From Marsupella aquatica (Eukaryota > Marchantiophyta): DNA of 64,000 nt. Shown here piece by piece: positions 46,041-54,016 of this stretch (positions are counted from its first letter, which is position 1; every line of letters begins with the position of its first letter). The notes below the pieces were generated by a model. That model worked only from the letters and a program-made list of their open reading frames with translations. It did not search any database and had not been told where the DNA came from. Location of the stretch: positions 21,700,001-21,764,000 of the forward strand of contig OZ316897.1 of assembly GCA_973895155.1 (NCBI GenBank), read 5' to 3'. A program made the position numbers and the translations under genes.

Positions 46041-47519
46041 GGACCACCTAAGCCCACTTTCAATAAACCAACGTCAAGACCACCCATGGGACCCCCGGGA
46101 GGATACCCACCACGAGGAATGCCGCGTCAAAAAGGGGCTTGTTGGAATTGTGGCCAACCTGATCATTATTCACCCCAGTGCCCTTATCCCAAACAGGAGG
46201 TGGGGTATACACCTGTCTGTGGGAACTGTGGAAAAGAAGGACACTTACCGGTGGAATGCCCGAATCCGGCTAAGCCTAGGCTGATGGTTCGATTTGCTCA
46301 AGAGCCAGTTAAAGAAGCAAGTCGACCTGAAGCCAAGATTCGGATGGTTTATTCTGAGGAGATGGAGCAATGCAGCTTCATTCAACATATGGATGTAAAT
46401 CGGGTGGAATTAAAGCCAGATTCACTTTTTCATCAACCAGTATCCGGGGTGGTGCCTGATGTCTTGGTAAGTCATTTAGTGAAACCTGAAGTAGTTGGTA
46501 TGCCGAATGATCGAGTTCAGAATCGGGATAAAGTTCTGACTAATATTTACGCAACTACTCGTTCGAAGAAAAAGGAGACCAAGAAGCACGAGCATCAGAA
46601 GGTCGCGAAAGCTCCCAAGGATGAAGGGCGCAAGCCATGTAAGGAAGGCCTCGACAAAGAAGACGACCCTGCTTATGACCGATATGACCCAAAATACTTC
46701 TTGCCCGACATCTCTTTGGAAGTGAAAGACCATCTGGAAGAGCTAGTTAAGGAGCAAGTGCAATCTCCTAACCCACCAGTAGTAGTCAAAGCTAAAGAGC
46801 CACTGAAAAATCCAGGTTATGATATTGTTGAAGATGTCAAGAATCATCCTGCACATATCACCATTGGGGAATTATTACAGGACAATCCGGTTTATAGGCG
46901 ACAGCTGAGGAGCCTCCTTGCAGGAAAACGGAGGAAGAAGAAGTTACCTTCTGTGGATGTGCTACGAACAGAGTGGGAGGACAAAGGACCGATGGAAATT
47001 GAGGTTCAAATCCAGGGGTGTGTCATTCGGAGAGTTCCTGTGGATGGAGGAGCCAGCGTTAATCTGATTACACAGTCAGCAGCATTTAATTTGGGTTTCA
47101 CTAAGTTTGAGCCCACTCCCAAGATTTTGCGCATGGCGGATCAGTCTCGTGTGGTACCCATAGGGAAGCTGACCAAAGTAGAAACTTTGATTGCTGGTGT
47201 CCCTTTTCTGTTGGATTATGTGGTTATTAATCCGGAAATACCATCCAGCTTTCCTGTTTTGTTAGGCCGACCATGGTTGTATAAGGCTCAAGTTCAGGTT
47301 AATTGGCAATCTCAAGAGCTTTCATTTGGGAAGCCTAAGGTGACTGTTAGTTGGGTTCCGGAACCACATTTTGGAGAAACACAAACAGATGATGGGTACA
47401 CCTCGGATTTTTCGACCTCTTCGCTAGTCCTGCAGCCATTGGAATTTGAACTGGAGGAAGTTCGTTACTTGGAAGTTTATCTGTCTGATGCTCCCATAAA
47501 ACCAACTAGGCCCTCCTGA
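46041..47519 (+). CDS. Zinc knuckles plus retropepsin (protease), in frame with gag after a TGA
   Basis: Same frame as gag. It begins with a Gly/Pro/Arg-rich stretch, then two knuckles (CWNCGQPDHYSPQC, CGNCGKEGHLPVEC), a charged linker, and the aspartic protease: VDGGASVNLITQSAAFNLGF, then VVINPEIPSSFPVLLGRPWL. DGGA replaces the more usual DTGA; DGGS-type sites occur in plant Athila/Tat elements. Ends at TGA 47,517-47,519, again with the same frame open beyond it. The first ATG after the gag stop is at 46,086, so translation needs readthrough, reinitiation or loss of the stop. Confidence 0.85.
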   Translation, partial: GPPKPTFNKPTSRPPMGPPGGYPPRGMPRQKGACWNCGQPDHYSPQCPYPKQEVGYTPVCGNCGKEGHLPVECPNPAKPRLMVRFAQEPVKEASRPEAKIRMVYSEEMEQCSFIQHMDVNRVELKPDSLFHQPVSGVVPDVLVSHLVKPEVVGMPNDRVQNRDKVLTNIYATTRSKKKETKKHEHQKVAKAPKDEGRKPCKEGLDKEDDPAYDRYDPKYFLPDISLEVKDHLEELVKEQVQSPNPPVVVKAKEPLKNPGYDIVEDVKNHPAHITIGELLQDNPVYRRQLRSLLAGKRRKKKLPSVDVLRTEWEDKGPMEIEVQIQGCVIRRVPVDGGASVNLITQSAAFNLGFTKFEPTPKILRMADQSRVVPIGKLTKVETLIAGVPFLLDYVVINPEIPSSFPVLLGRPWLYKAQVQVNWQSQELSFGKPKVTVSWVPEPHFGETQTDDGYTSDFSTSSLVLQPLEFELEEVRYLEVYLSDAPIKPTRPS

Positions 47520-50492
47520 CAATTAACTTCATCATCGGAAGTGGGCCCAGCAGCAGACGAACCTCCTAATACTGAGGCTAATAGGGATTTACACCATGAT
47601 ATGGGAGTGTCAGCTACCCTTGAGCCATTTGCACCAGAAGTATCCAAACTTGGACTTCAGCCGGCAAACCTCACGGATGGAATTGTGGATCCAAAAGCTT
47701 GTCAGAAAATCGAAATTGAGCCAGGCAAGTTTTTGAATATTGGTAAGCATATCGAAGGAGAGCTACGGGAACAGTATATCAGTTTATTAACCCAGTATAA
47801 AGATGTCTTTGCCTGGAGTCATTCTGATTTAAAAGGTATCCATCCACATTTGGGCGAACATCGTATTGACCTTATGGAAGGAGCAGTACCTGTCCGACAG
47901 AGACAGTACCGTTTGAATCCCAAATATTCCATCCTGGTTAAAGACGAGTTGGACAAGCTCACGACTGCTGGATTTATCTACCCGGTCTTGAGTAGTGAAT
48001 GGGTCTCACCAATTGTCATTGTCCCCAAAAAGCCGGGACCCGATGGTAAAACGAAAATTCGCGTTTGTCAAGACTTCCGGAAGTTGAATGCTGCCACTCG
48101 GAAAGATCATTATCCTTTGCCATTTATTGATCTGGTACTTGATTCAGTGGCCTTGCATGAGTTATACAGTTTTTTAGATGGGTACTCTGGTTATAACCAG
48201 GTGTCCATTCGGAAGGAGGATCGCGACAAGACTACGTTCACCACCGACTGGGGTACATATGCATTTACCATGATGCCTTTTGGGCTGTGTAATGCCCCGG
48301 GTACTTTTCAGCGCATTATGATGATTATTTTTCAAGAATATTTGCGGCATTTCATGGAGATTTTTATTGACGACTTTTGTGTTTACGGGTCAGTGGCTGA
48401 ACACCTCGTCCATTTGGAGAAGACATTTCAGAAGTGTAGAGAGGCTCAGTTGTGTCTTCATCCAGAAAAGTGCTTTATTGGTATGAAGGAGGGAATTTTG
48501 TTAGGCCATGTTATTTCACAACGCGGCATTGAGGTTGATACAGAGAAGGTTAGAGTAATTATGGAGTTGCAACCACCGACCGATTTAAAGCAGCTTCGTG
48601 CTTTTCTGGGACATGTGGGGTATTATCGTCGGTTCATTTATAAACATGCTAATATTGCCTTACCCTTAACCCAACTGTTAAAAAGTGATGTGGAATATAC
48701 ATGGAATGAGGAGCGGCAGCAAGCATTCCAGTTGCTCAAGGATCGGTTAATCTTTGCACCTATTTTGTCACCCCCAGATTGGACTAAGAAGTTTCATGTC
48801 TTCATTGACTCTTCTGCGTTCTGCATTGGAGCTAATCTCAGTCAGAAGGATGTGGAAAACCGTGACCATCCAATTTACTATGCCAGCCGCCAAATGAGTG
48901 CAGCCGAGAAAAACTACTCCGTCACTGAACGGGAAGCTTTGGCCATCGTCTTTGCGTGTAAGAAATTTCGTCACTATTTGTTGGGGTATCAGGTTACTTT
49001 TCACACTGATCATAATTCCTTAAAATATTTGGTTAACCAAGTGGATCTCTCAGGACGAGTAGCCCGCTGGGTTTTACTACTCCAAGAATTTGATTATGAA
49101 GTTCATGTCCGACCTGGCAAACATCATGAGAATGCAGACTTCCTATCTCGGTTACCTGGTCCGGAGAATCAGCATAATCTCTCCGATGAATTTCCTGACG
49201 AGCATTTGTGGCACATTGAAGGGGAGTCTTCTCGATATTTTAATATTGTGCACATGCTGCTTCATGGAACGTTCCCTGAAGGCTTTAATGCGGAAGAACG
49301 AGCTGTCTTTGCTCATAAGGTGGGTCCCTATACCATTATTCGGGGCACTTTGTTTAAACAAGGTCCTGATCAACAATTGCGACGTTGTCTAGAGGATAGG
49401 GAACTTCCCCAAGTAATTGAAGCTTTACATTCAGGAGAAACCGGTGGGCATTATGCTGTGAATACCACAGTTAAGAAAATTTTGGATGCTGGATACTGGT
49501 GGCCTACTATGCATCGAGATACTTACAATTTTATTAAGACCTGTGATCCCTGTCAAAGGATCGGGAAGCCCACTGCTAGTTCCAAATGGCCTCTTACGCC
49601 TATCCTTCCGTTGGCACCATTTGAGAAATGGGGGATTGATTTTATTGGCCCAATTTCTCCAGCAGCTCGGAAAAGCCGAAGCAAATATATTATTCTGGCC
49701 ACTGATTATGCCACCAAATGGGTAGAGGCGAAAGCTACTCGCAAGAATGATGCTATAACCGCAGCTGCATTTCTCTTTGAGCACATTATCACCCGGTTTG
49801 GTTGTCCTTTGGAGTTGGTAAGCGATAGGGGTTTGCATTTTCTTAACTCAACTATTGAGTTAATCACTGACCTTTATCTTATCAAGCATCGCAAAACTAC
49901 TCCTTACAACCCCCGAGCTAATGGCTTAACCGAGAGAGCTAATGGCATTATGGGCAAGATTCTGAATAAAATGGTAGCATCTCACAAGACAGATTGGGAT
50001 GTGAAGCTCCATTCTGCATTATGGGCTTACCGCACCGCTGAGAAGATTACAACTCTTCACACCCCCTTCTATCTGACCTATGGCCTGAATAGTATTATTC
50101 CAATAGAATTTTCGTTACCAACGGAACGTATCTTGGTACCACACCGACTCTCTCCTTCAGATAGTCTCTCACATCGGTTTTCCAATATTGTTAAATTAGA
50201 AGAAGTTAGACTTTTAGCATTAGACCATACAGTCACCATTCAGAACCAGCGTAAACTTGCTTATGATAAGAAGCTGCGCGTAGTGCAGTTAGATGTTGGT
50301 GATTTAGCATTAGTCTTTGATTCTCGTTATATGCTATTTCCTGGGAAACTTCATACTCATTGGATTGGTCCTTACCGAGTTACACACATCTGGGATAATG
50401 GTTCAGTTTCATTGACTACCTTAGATGGTCACCCACTTAACACTAGAATCAATGGGTTTAGGATTAAACGGTACTATGAGTCTTCCATTTAG
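47520..50492 (+). CDS. Pol: reverse transcriptase, RNase H, integrase, in frame with protease after TGA-CAA-TTA
   Basis: Same frame as gag and protease. RT: IVIVPKKPGPDGKTKIRVCQ, SFLDGYSGYNQVSI, MPFGLCNAPGTFQ and the catalytic FIDDF. RNase H: FHVFIDSSAFCIGANL, YSVTEREALAIVFACKKFRH, FHTDHNSLKYL. Integrase: H-x-x-GGHYAVNTT...CDPCQRIG zinc finger, Asp in GIDFIGPI, Asp in VSDRGLHF, Glu in NGLTERANG. All catalytic residues are present over 990 codons, without a frameshift. The stop upstream is followed by CAATTA, the leaky-stop context known from tobamoviruses. The end is TAG 50,490-50,492. The strongest-preserved enzyme gene in the window and probably active recently. Confidence 0.95.
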   Translation, partial: QLTSSSEVGPAADEPPNTEANRDLHHDMGVSATLEPFAPEVSKLGLQPANLTDGIVDPKACQKIEIEPGKFLNIGKHIEGELREQYISLLTQYKDVFAWSHSDLKGIHPHLGEHRIDLMEGAVPVRQRQYRLNPKYSILVKDELDKLTTAGFIYPVLSSEWVSPIVIVPKKPGPDGKTKIRVCQDFRKLNAATRKDHYPLPFIDLVLDSVALHELYSFLDGYSGYNQVSIRKEDRDKTTFTTDWGTYAFTMMPFGLCNAPGTFQRIMMIIFQEYLRHFMEIFIDDFCVYGSVAEHLVHLEKTFQKCREAQLCLHPEKCFIGMKEGILLGHVISQRGIEVDTEKVRVIMELQPPTDLKQLRAFLGHVGYYRRFIYKHANIALPLTQLLKSDVEYTWNEERQQAFQLLKDRLIFAPILSPPDWTKKFHVFIDSSAFCIGANLSQKDVENRDHPIYYASRQMSAAEKNYSVTEREALAIVFACKKFRHYLLGYQVTFHTDHNSLKYLVNQVDLSGRVARWVLLLQEFDYEVHVRPGKHHENADFLSRLPGPENQHNLSDEFPDEHLWHIEGESSRYFNIVHMLLHGTFPEGFNAEERAVFAHKVGPYTIIRGTLFKQGPDQQLRRCLEDRELPQVIEALHSGETGGHYAVNTTVKKILDAGYWWPTMHRDTYNFIKTCDPCQRIGKPTASSKWPLTPILPLAPFEKWGIDFIGPISPAARKSRSKYIILATDYATKWVEAKATRKNDAITAAAFLFEHIITRFGCPLELVSDRGLHFLNSTIELITDLYLIKHRKTTPYNPRANGLTERANGIMGKILNKMVASHKTDWDVKLHSALWAYRTAEKITTLHTPFYLTYGLNSIIPIEFSLPTERILVPHRLSPSDSLSHRFSNIVKLEEVRLLALDHTVTIQNQRKLAYDKKLRVVQLDVGDLALVFDSRYMLFPGKLHTHWIGPYRVTHIWDNGSVSLTTLDGHPLNTRINGFRIKRYYESSI

Positions 50493-50514
50493 AATTCCAC
50501 CTGGGACAGGTTGC

Positions 50515-50530
50515 AATTTAAGTGGAGGGC
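50515..50530 (+). promoter_or_regulatory. Internal polypurine tract copy behind pol
   Basis: AATTTAAGTGGAGGGC, identical to the 16 bases at 53,999-54,014 before the 3' LTR. It marks where the element would normally end. It could act as a central polypurine tract, or be a scar of the insertion of the extra module. Confidence 0.8.
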
Positions 50531-50876
50531 GGTAGTTATACTTAGTTAGAATTAGTGACCCTCCCTAGTAAGTATTCGGCATATTTTTTTTAATTTTTTT
50601 TAGTTACTTTCAGTTTTTACATTGGACGCTGTGAAAAGCGTCCATTGTAACTCGACGCTGGGGAAGCGTCCACTTAGTTTACAAAGGACGTTGTGCAGAG
50701 GTCCGCTTTTGTATTAGTTCAGTTGCATGAGACGCTGTGAGCCGATGACTAGGCATCTTGTACAATGGCGGATTGCGACAGCTCAACGGGACGCTGAGGA
50801 GTAAGCAGTCGCGCTTCGCCCTAGTTCACTATGGAACACGATTCTCACTGAGCTTACGGAGCTAACAAGTCACGCG
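50531..50876 (+). repeat. Spacer with a third cluster of GGACGCT hairpins
   Basis: Hairpins at 50,624-50,643 (GGACGCTGTGAAAAGCGTCC), 50,654-50,671 (GACGCTGGGGAAGCGTCC) and a weaker one at 50,686-50,702; half-sites GACGCTGTGAG at 50,731 and GGACGCTGAGG near 50,790. A poly(T/A) stretch precedes them. No ORF. Confidence 0.8.
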
Positions 50877-53450
50877 ATGGCGGAGACTGAGCTGACGACG
50901 CGACCAATACTCGCAGACATTCCATCGAATGCAGTGCATAGGCGGCAGTTGAAGACGGCTCTGGCAAAAATGGGCTTGAAGAAGCTGCTTCAACTTCCTT
51001 GGAAGATTTGCGAATTCAGCCTTATCGATCAAGGTGTCTGGGACGCTGAAGAAAGGATTGGTGTGCGCTCGCGTCCCAGTGTTTGGACTGAAGCGCTCAT
51101 AGCGAAGGTCTATTCGACGCCGATGGAGGGCGAGGATTTACAGAGGGTTGATTGTGAGCCTCGGGTTTATGTAGAATCCTTCTTCGCTCCAGGATCCTTC
51201 AAGAGGCGGAATGGATGGCTAGCGGCGGACTGCTTAGATAATTCTCTGCAGCGTCTATTTCGATTTCTGGCACCAATTTTCTACCCAGAAAGCCAGACGC
51301 GCATCACTCTTTCGTTCGCTGCAACGGTGATCTGTTCATTAGAACAGACGCAGTCTATCAATTGGACGAAGGTTTTGCACCGAGTAATTCATACTCAGGT
51401 CAAAAATTTTCGTAGCAGGCTGAAAACGGGGAAAATAAGGTGTACCTACTTGGCCCCTTATTTAGCTCACATTTACCATAAGTATGACTGTCTGCTTGTC
51501 TTGGAAAAAGATTTTTATCGCAACAATCAGAGAGCATCTACCGGTGAAGCAAATTATATGCCTGAAGTACGAGAAGTCCGAGCCAATTCCACAGTGGTAG
51601 AGCTATGTGCAATACTCGACTGTGAGGAACCTGAACTGGTGGGTGAAGTTCGGAAATTGAAAGAGACAAGAGCATCAGCTGAAGGGAGTGACGATCCGAT
51701 TCTTCACCAACCAAGAGAGGCTCAAGTTGCCGAAGATGTTCCTTCAGCAATGCCAACAGGGTTGGAGCATTCTATGTCACCTCGACTCTCGTGTTCACCT
51801 TGTGCTGCCGAGCCTATTTATGATGTTGATCAGGATAATTCTGCTTCTCGGATGAATGTTGAAGATGAGGTGAGGGTGGATGAAGAAGGTTTTTCAGGGG
51901 AACCTCTTCAACATTCTACTGCTGAGGACGAGTATGATGGATTTACTTCTACCCCTGTTTTGGTTCCCATAGAGGCAAATAGTGATGCTTTGCAGGCTTT
52001 ACAGGAGTATGATTCGTCCGACTCTCTTAGTTCTAGCCCAAATATAGGTGAAATCCCTCTGGTCCAGGAGTCAGAAATATTAAGCTCAGAAATTGTGAAG
52101 CTGGTTAAAGTTGATTCGGAGGATGCAATTGTGGATATAGACGAAGTAGGTGAACCAGTGACTTCTCCCCAATCTGTCGCAAGATACCCTGCCTGGTCTA
52201 CACCTGGTTCACTCATATCGATTCCTTTGGATATAACTAAGGAATTAGATGAGGCAATAGCCGCGATAGGAGCTCCTTCATTTCCGCCTGTAAAATGGGT
52301 TTCTCCTGAAGATGAGTTGATTGAAGGAGGCTCTGCTGGTTTTCCGAGTCGCAATCAGGTATCTGGTAATATGGGTATATCTGTACCCATATTGGTACCC
52401 GAGACACCCGCTTCGACAACCAGCTCAGCACCAGTTTCATTGGCTACAAACGAGGATAAAAACATTCGGGAGGAGTTTTCAGTGACGTATACTCGAAAAT
52501 CTTGGAAACGGTTGCGCCATGCTATCAGTCGACAGATCTTTCCTGAAGCATCTTCCCAGGATTTTGAACAGGGAGAAGCACCTATCGGAACAAACGAGCT
52601 ACCCCTTCCTGTACTTTTGACAGATCGAACTAACCCGGAAGTCTCTTTACCTAGCGATAATTTTAAAGAAGAACTTCCTGTTTTAGTACCAATGCATCCC
52701 ATTGCAGATCAACCAGCTACTGTTGCAAGAGAAGAATTTGAACCACTGGAGCCCGAACCTTCTGCTCCTTCGTCTCCTGTTACATTGCCAATTCGACCAG
52801 TTAAGGAGTCAGTGATTCCTTCCGCTATGCCAGATGTAATTTTCCGTTGGATAGGAGCACCAAGTGATGGAGAAGAAGACGAAGACCCTCGCATTATCAG
52901 AGTACCTCCTCGACTTCGGCATACAGTGGATTTGCCACCCCGAAATCCTATCCCTAATTTGGCTTCAATTCACAGGTGGGAGAAGAAACATTTTCGAGTA
53001 GCTTTTCGACATCTGGAGATGGAGAGCATTTTGCAGCAGCAGCAGATTTTGCCAATGACATCCCATCCGAGGATTCGTAGTTTGATTCGCACATATGAAC
53101 CTGGGAAGGCGGTTCCTCCCATTGATAAGGACAGACGACATAAGTTTTCGGAGTTCGAAATTTGGTGTTGGGTGTATATGCTTCGACGAGCTCAAGCTCC
53201 ATTTCCGCCCCTTGTGCCGGAAATTCCATGGCCCTATCCATACTATGTTTGGGTTTGTCCTGGTGGGTTTGCTATTCCAATTAAATATGAGAAGAAGCTT
53301 GTTAAGCTAAGGGAGCAGTTGATTACAAAACAATGTATGCTACCGGCTTCCCAAGGGTTCAAGTCGCTTAGGTGTTTAGCGTTCCTACCTATTATTCCTT
53401 CTTATCCGGATGTGATTATTCAAGGTGTTTTATCTAGGACACAGATTTGA
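50877..53450 (+). CDS. Extra 857-aa ORF in the env position of the young gypsy element
   Basis: ATG at 50,877 (MAETELTTRPILAD). The N-terminal ~240 residues are folded-looking, with LQLPWKICEFSLIDQGVWDA, WLAADCLDNSLQRLFRFLAP and SFAATVICSLEQTQS; this helical region recalls retroelement-borne plant proteins with a 'plant transposon/mobile' domain. Residues about 240-650 are acidic and Ser/Pro/Glu-rich, probably disordered. The C-terminal 200 residues are again ordered and Trp/Tyr-rich (FEIWCWVYMLRRAQAPFPP). No signal peptide or transmembrane anchor is seen, so it is not an obvious envelope protein. Ends TGA 53,448-53,450, with the frame open beyond it into a retropepsin-like segment. Function unknown. 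Confidence 0.75.
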   Translation: MAETELTTRPILADIPSNAVHRRQLKTALAKMGLKKLLQLPWKICEFSLIDQGVWDAEERIGVRSRPSVWTEALIAKVYSTPMEGEDLQRVDCEPRVYVESFFAPGSFKRRNGWLAADCLDNSLQRLFRFLAPIFYPESQTRITLSFAATVICSLEQTQSINWTKVLHRVIHTQVKNFRSRLKTGKIRCTYLAPYLAHIYHKYDCLLVLEKDFYRNNQRASTGEANYMPEVREVRANSTVVELCAILDCEEPELVGEVRKLKETRASAEGSDDPILHQPREAQVAEDVPSAMPTGLEHSMSPRLSCSPCAAEPIYDVDQDNSASRMNVEDEVRVDEEGFSGEPLQHSTAEDEYDGFTSTPVLVPIEANSDALQALQEYDSSDSLSSSPNIGEIPLVQESEILSSEIVKLVKVDSEDAIVDIDEVGEPVTSPQSVARYPAWSTPGSLISIPLDITKELDEAIAAIGAPSFPPVKWVSPEDELIEGGSAGFPSRNQVSGNMGISVPILVPETPASTTSSAPVSLATNEDKNIREEFSVTYTRKSWKRLRHAISRQIFPEASSQDFEQGEAPIGTNELPLPVLLTDRTNPEVSLPSDNFKEELPVLVPMHPIADQPATVAREEFEPLEPEPSAPSSPVTLPIRPVKESVIPSAMPDVIFRWIGAPSDGEEDEDPRIIRVPPRLRHTVDLPPRNPIPNLASIHRWEKKHFRVAFRHLEMESILQQQQILPMTSHPRIRSLIRTYEPGKAVPPIDKDRRHKFSEFEIWCWVYMLRRAQAPFPPLVPEIPWPYPYYVWVCPGGFAIPIKYEKKLVKLREQLITKQCMLPASQGFKSLRCLAFLPIIPSYPDVIIQGVLSRTQI

Positions 53451-53939
53451 AGGACACCATTTATGAGAGATATCAAACGGTGTTGTCATTTATATGTATA
53501 TAAGCCGTTACTTTTGCAGCATCCTGCAATTGTTTCCTTCTTTCTCCTTCGAATTGATATTTATCTGCTCATGTGGGACATCAAAGCTACTATGGATTGT
53601 TGGAATTCTTTACCCCGTGCTTTCCAACATTCCTTTGAAGGCAAGATCAAACTGGGAGGACATGCTATTCAACACTTTGTTATTGATCCAGGCTCTCGAA
53701 TTAATTTCCTCTCCCACAGACTGTGCCAGCAATTTGTTCATCAAGAAGTACAACCGATATCTGCTCAGATATCAATCGATGGACGAATCATTAATCTTTG
53801 GGGAAGAGTTAAAGGAGTCCCAATACAGATCGGAGAAGAATTCCATGACCTCGATTTTTATATTCTGGATTCGGATATCTCCCAACTCCCGTCAATGATT
53901 TTGAGCACTACTTGGATTATTAAGCCAGAATATTATTAA
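53451..53939 (+). CDS. Second retropepsin-like domain, in frame with the extra ORF after a TGA
   Basis: Same frame as the 857-codon ORF; first ATG at 53,463. A hydrophobic stretch (IVSFFLLRIDIYLLMW) precedes a retropepsin-like fold: KIKLGGHAIQHFVIDPGSRINFLSHRLCQQF, then GVPIQIGEEFHDLDFYILDS and LPSMILSTTWI. The layout strand-'(V/F)xIDxGSxxNxLS'-...-'(F)xIL(D/G)' parallels the true protease at about 47,030-47,290 (VDGGASVNLI... VLLGRPWL). The active-site triplet is D-P-G, unusual because T or S normally follows the Asp, so activity is doubtful. Stops with TAA at 53,937-53,939, shortly before the 3' polypurine tract. Confidence 0.6.
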   Translation, partial: RTPFMRDIKRCCHLYVYKPLLLQHPAIVSFFLLRIDIYLLMWDIKATMDCWNSLPRAFQHSFEGKIKLGGHAIQHFVIDPGSRINFLSHRLCQQFVHQEVQPISAQISIDGRIINLWGRVKGVPIQIGEEFHDLDFYILDSDISQLPSMILSTTWIIKPEYY

Positions 53940-53998
53940 TGAAGAACATGTCACTCGCTTCTGATTCAATTCGGTCATGTCTTGTGGGGACACGGCGA

Positions 53999-54014
53999 AA
54001 TTTAAGTGGAGGGC
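53999..54014 (+). promoter_or_regulatory. 3' polypurine tract of the young gypsy element
   Basis: AATTTAAGTGGAGGGC two bases before the LTR start TGTGG at 54,017. Confidence 0.9.
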
Positions 54015-54016
54015 TA

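Noticed and set aside
50877-53450. Retroviral envelope protein (env-like) call for the ORF behind pol
   Set aside because: Position fits, but no signal peptide, furin-like site or C-terminal transmembrane anchor is visible. It is acidic and low-complexity in the middle.
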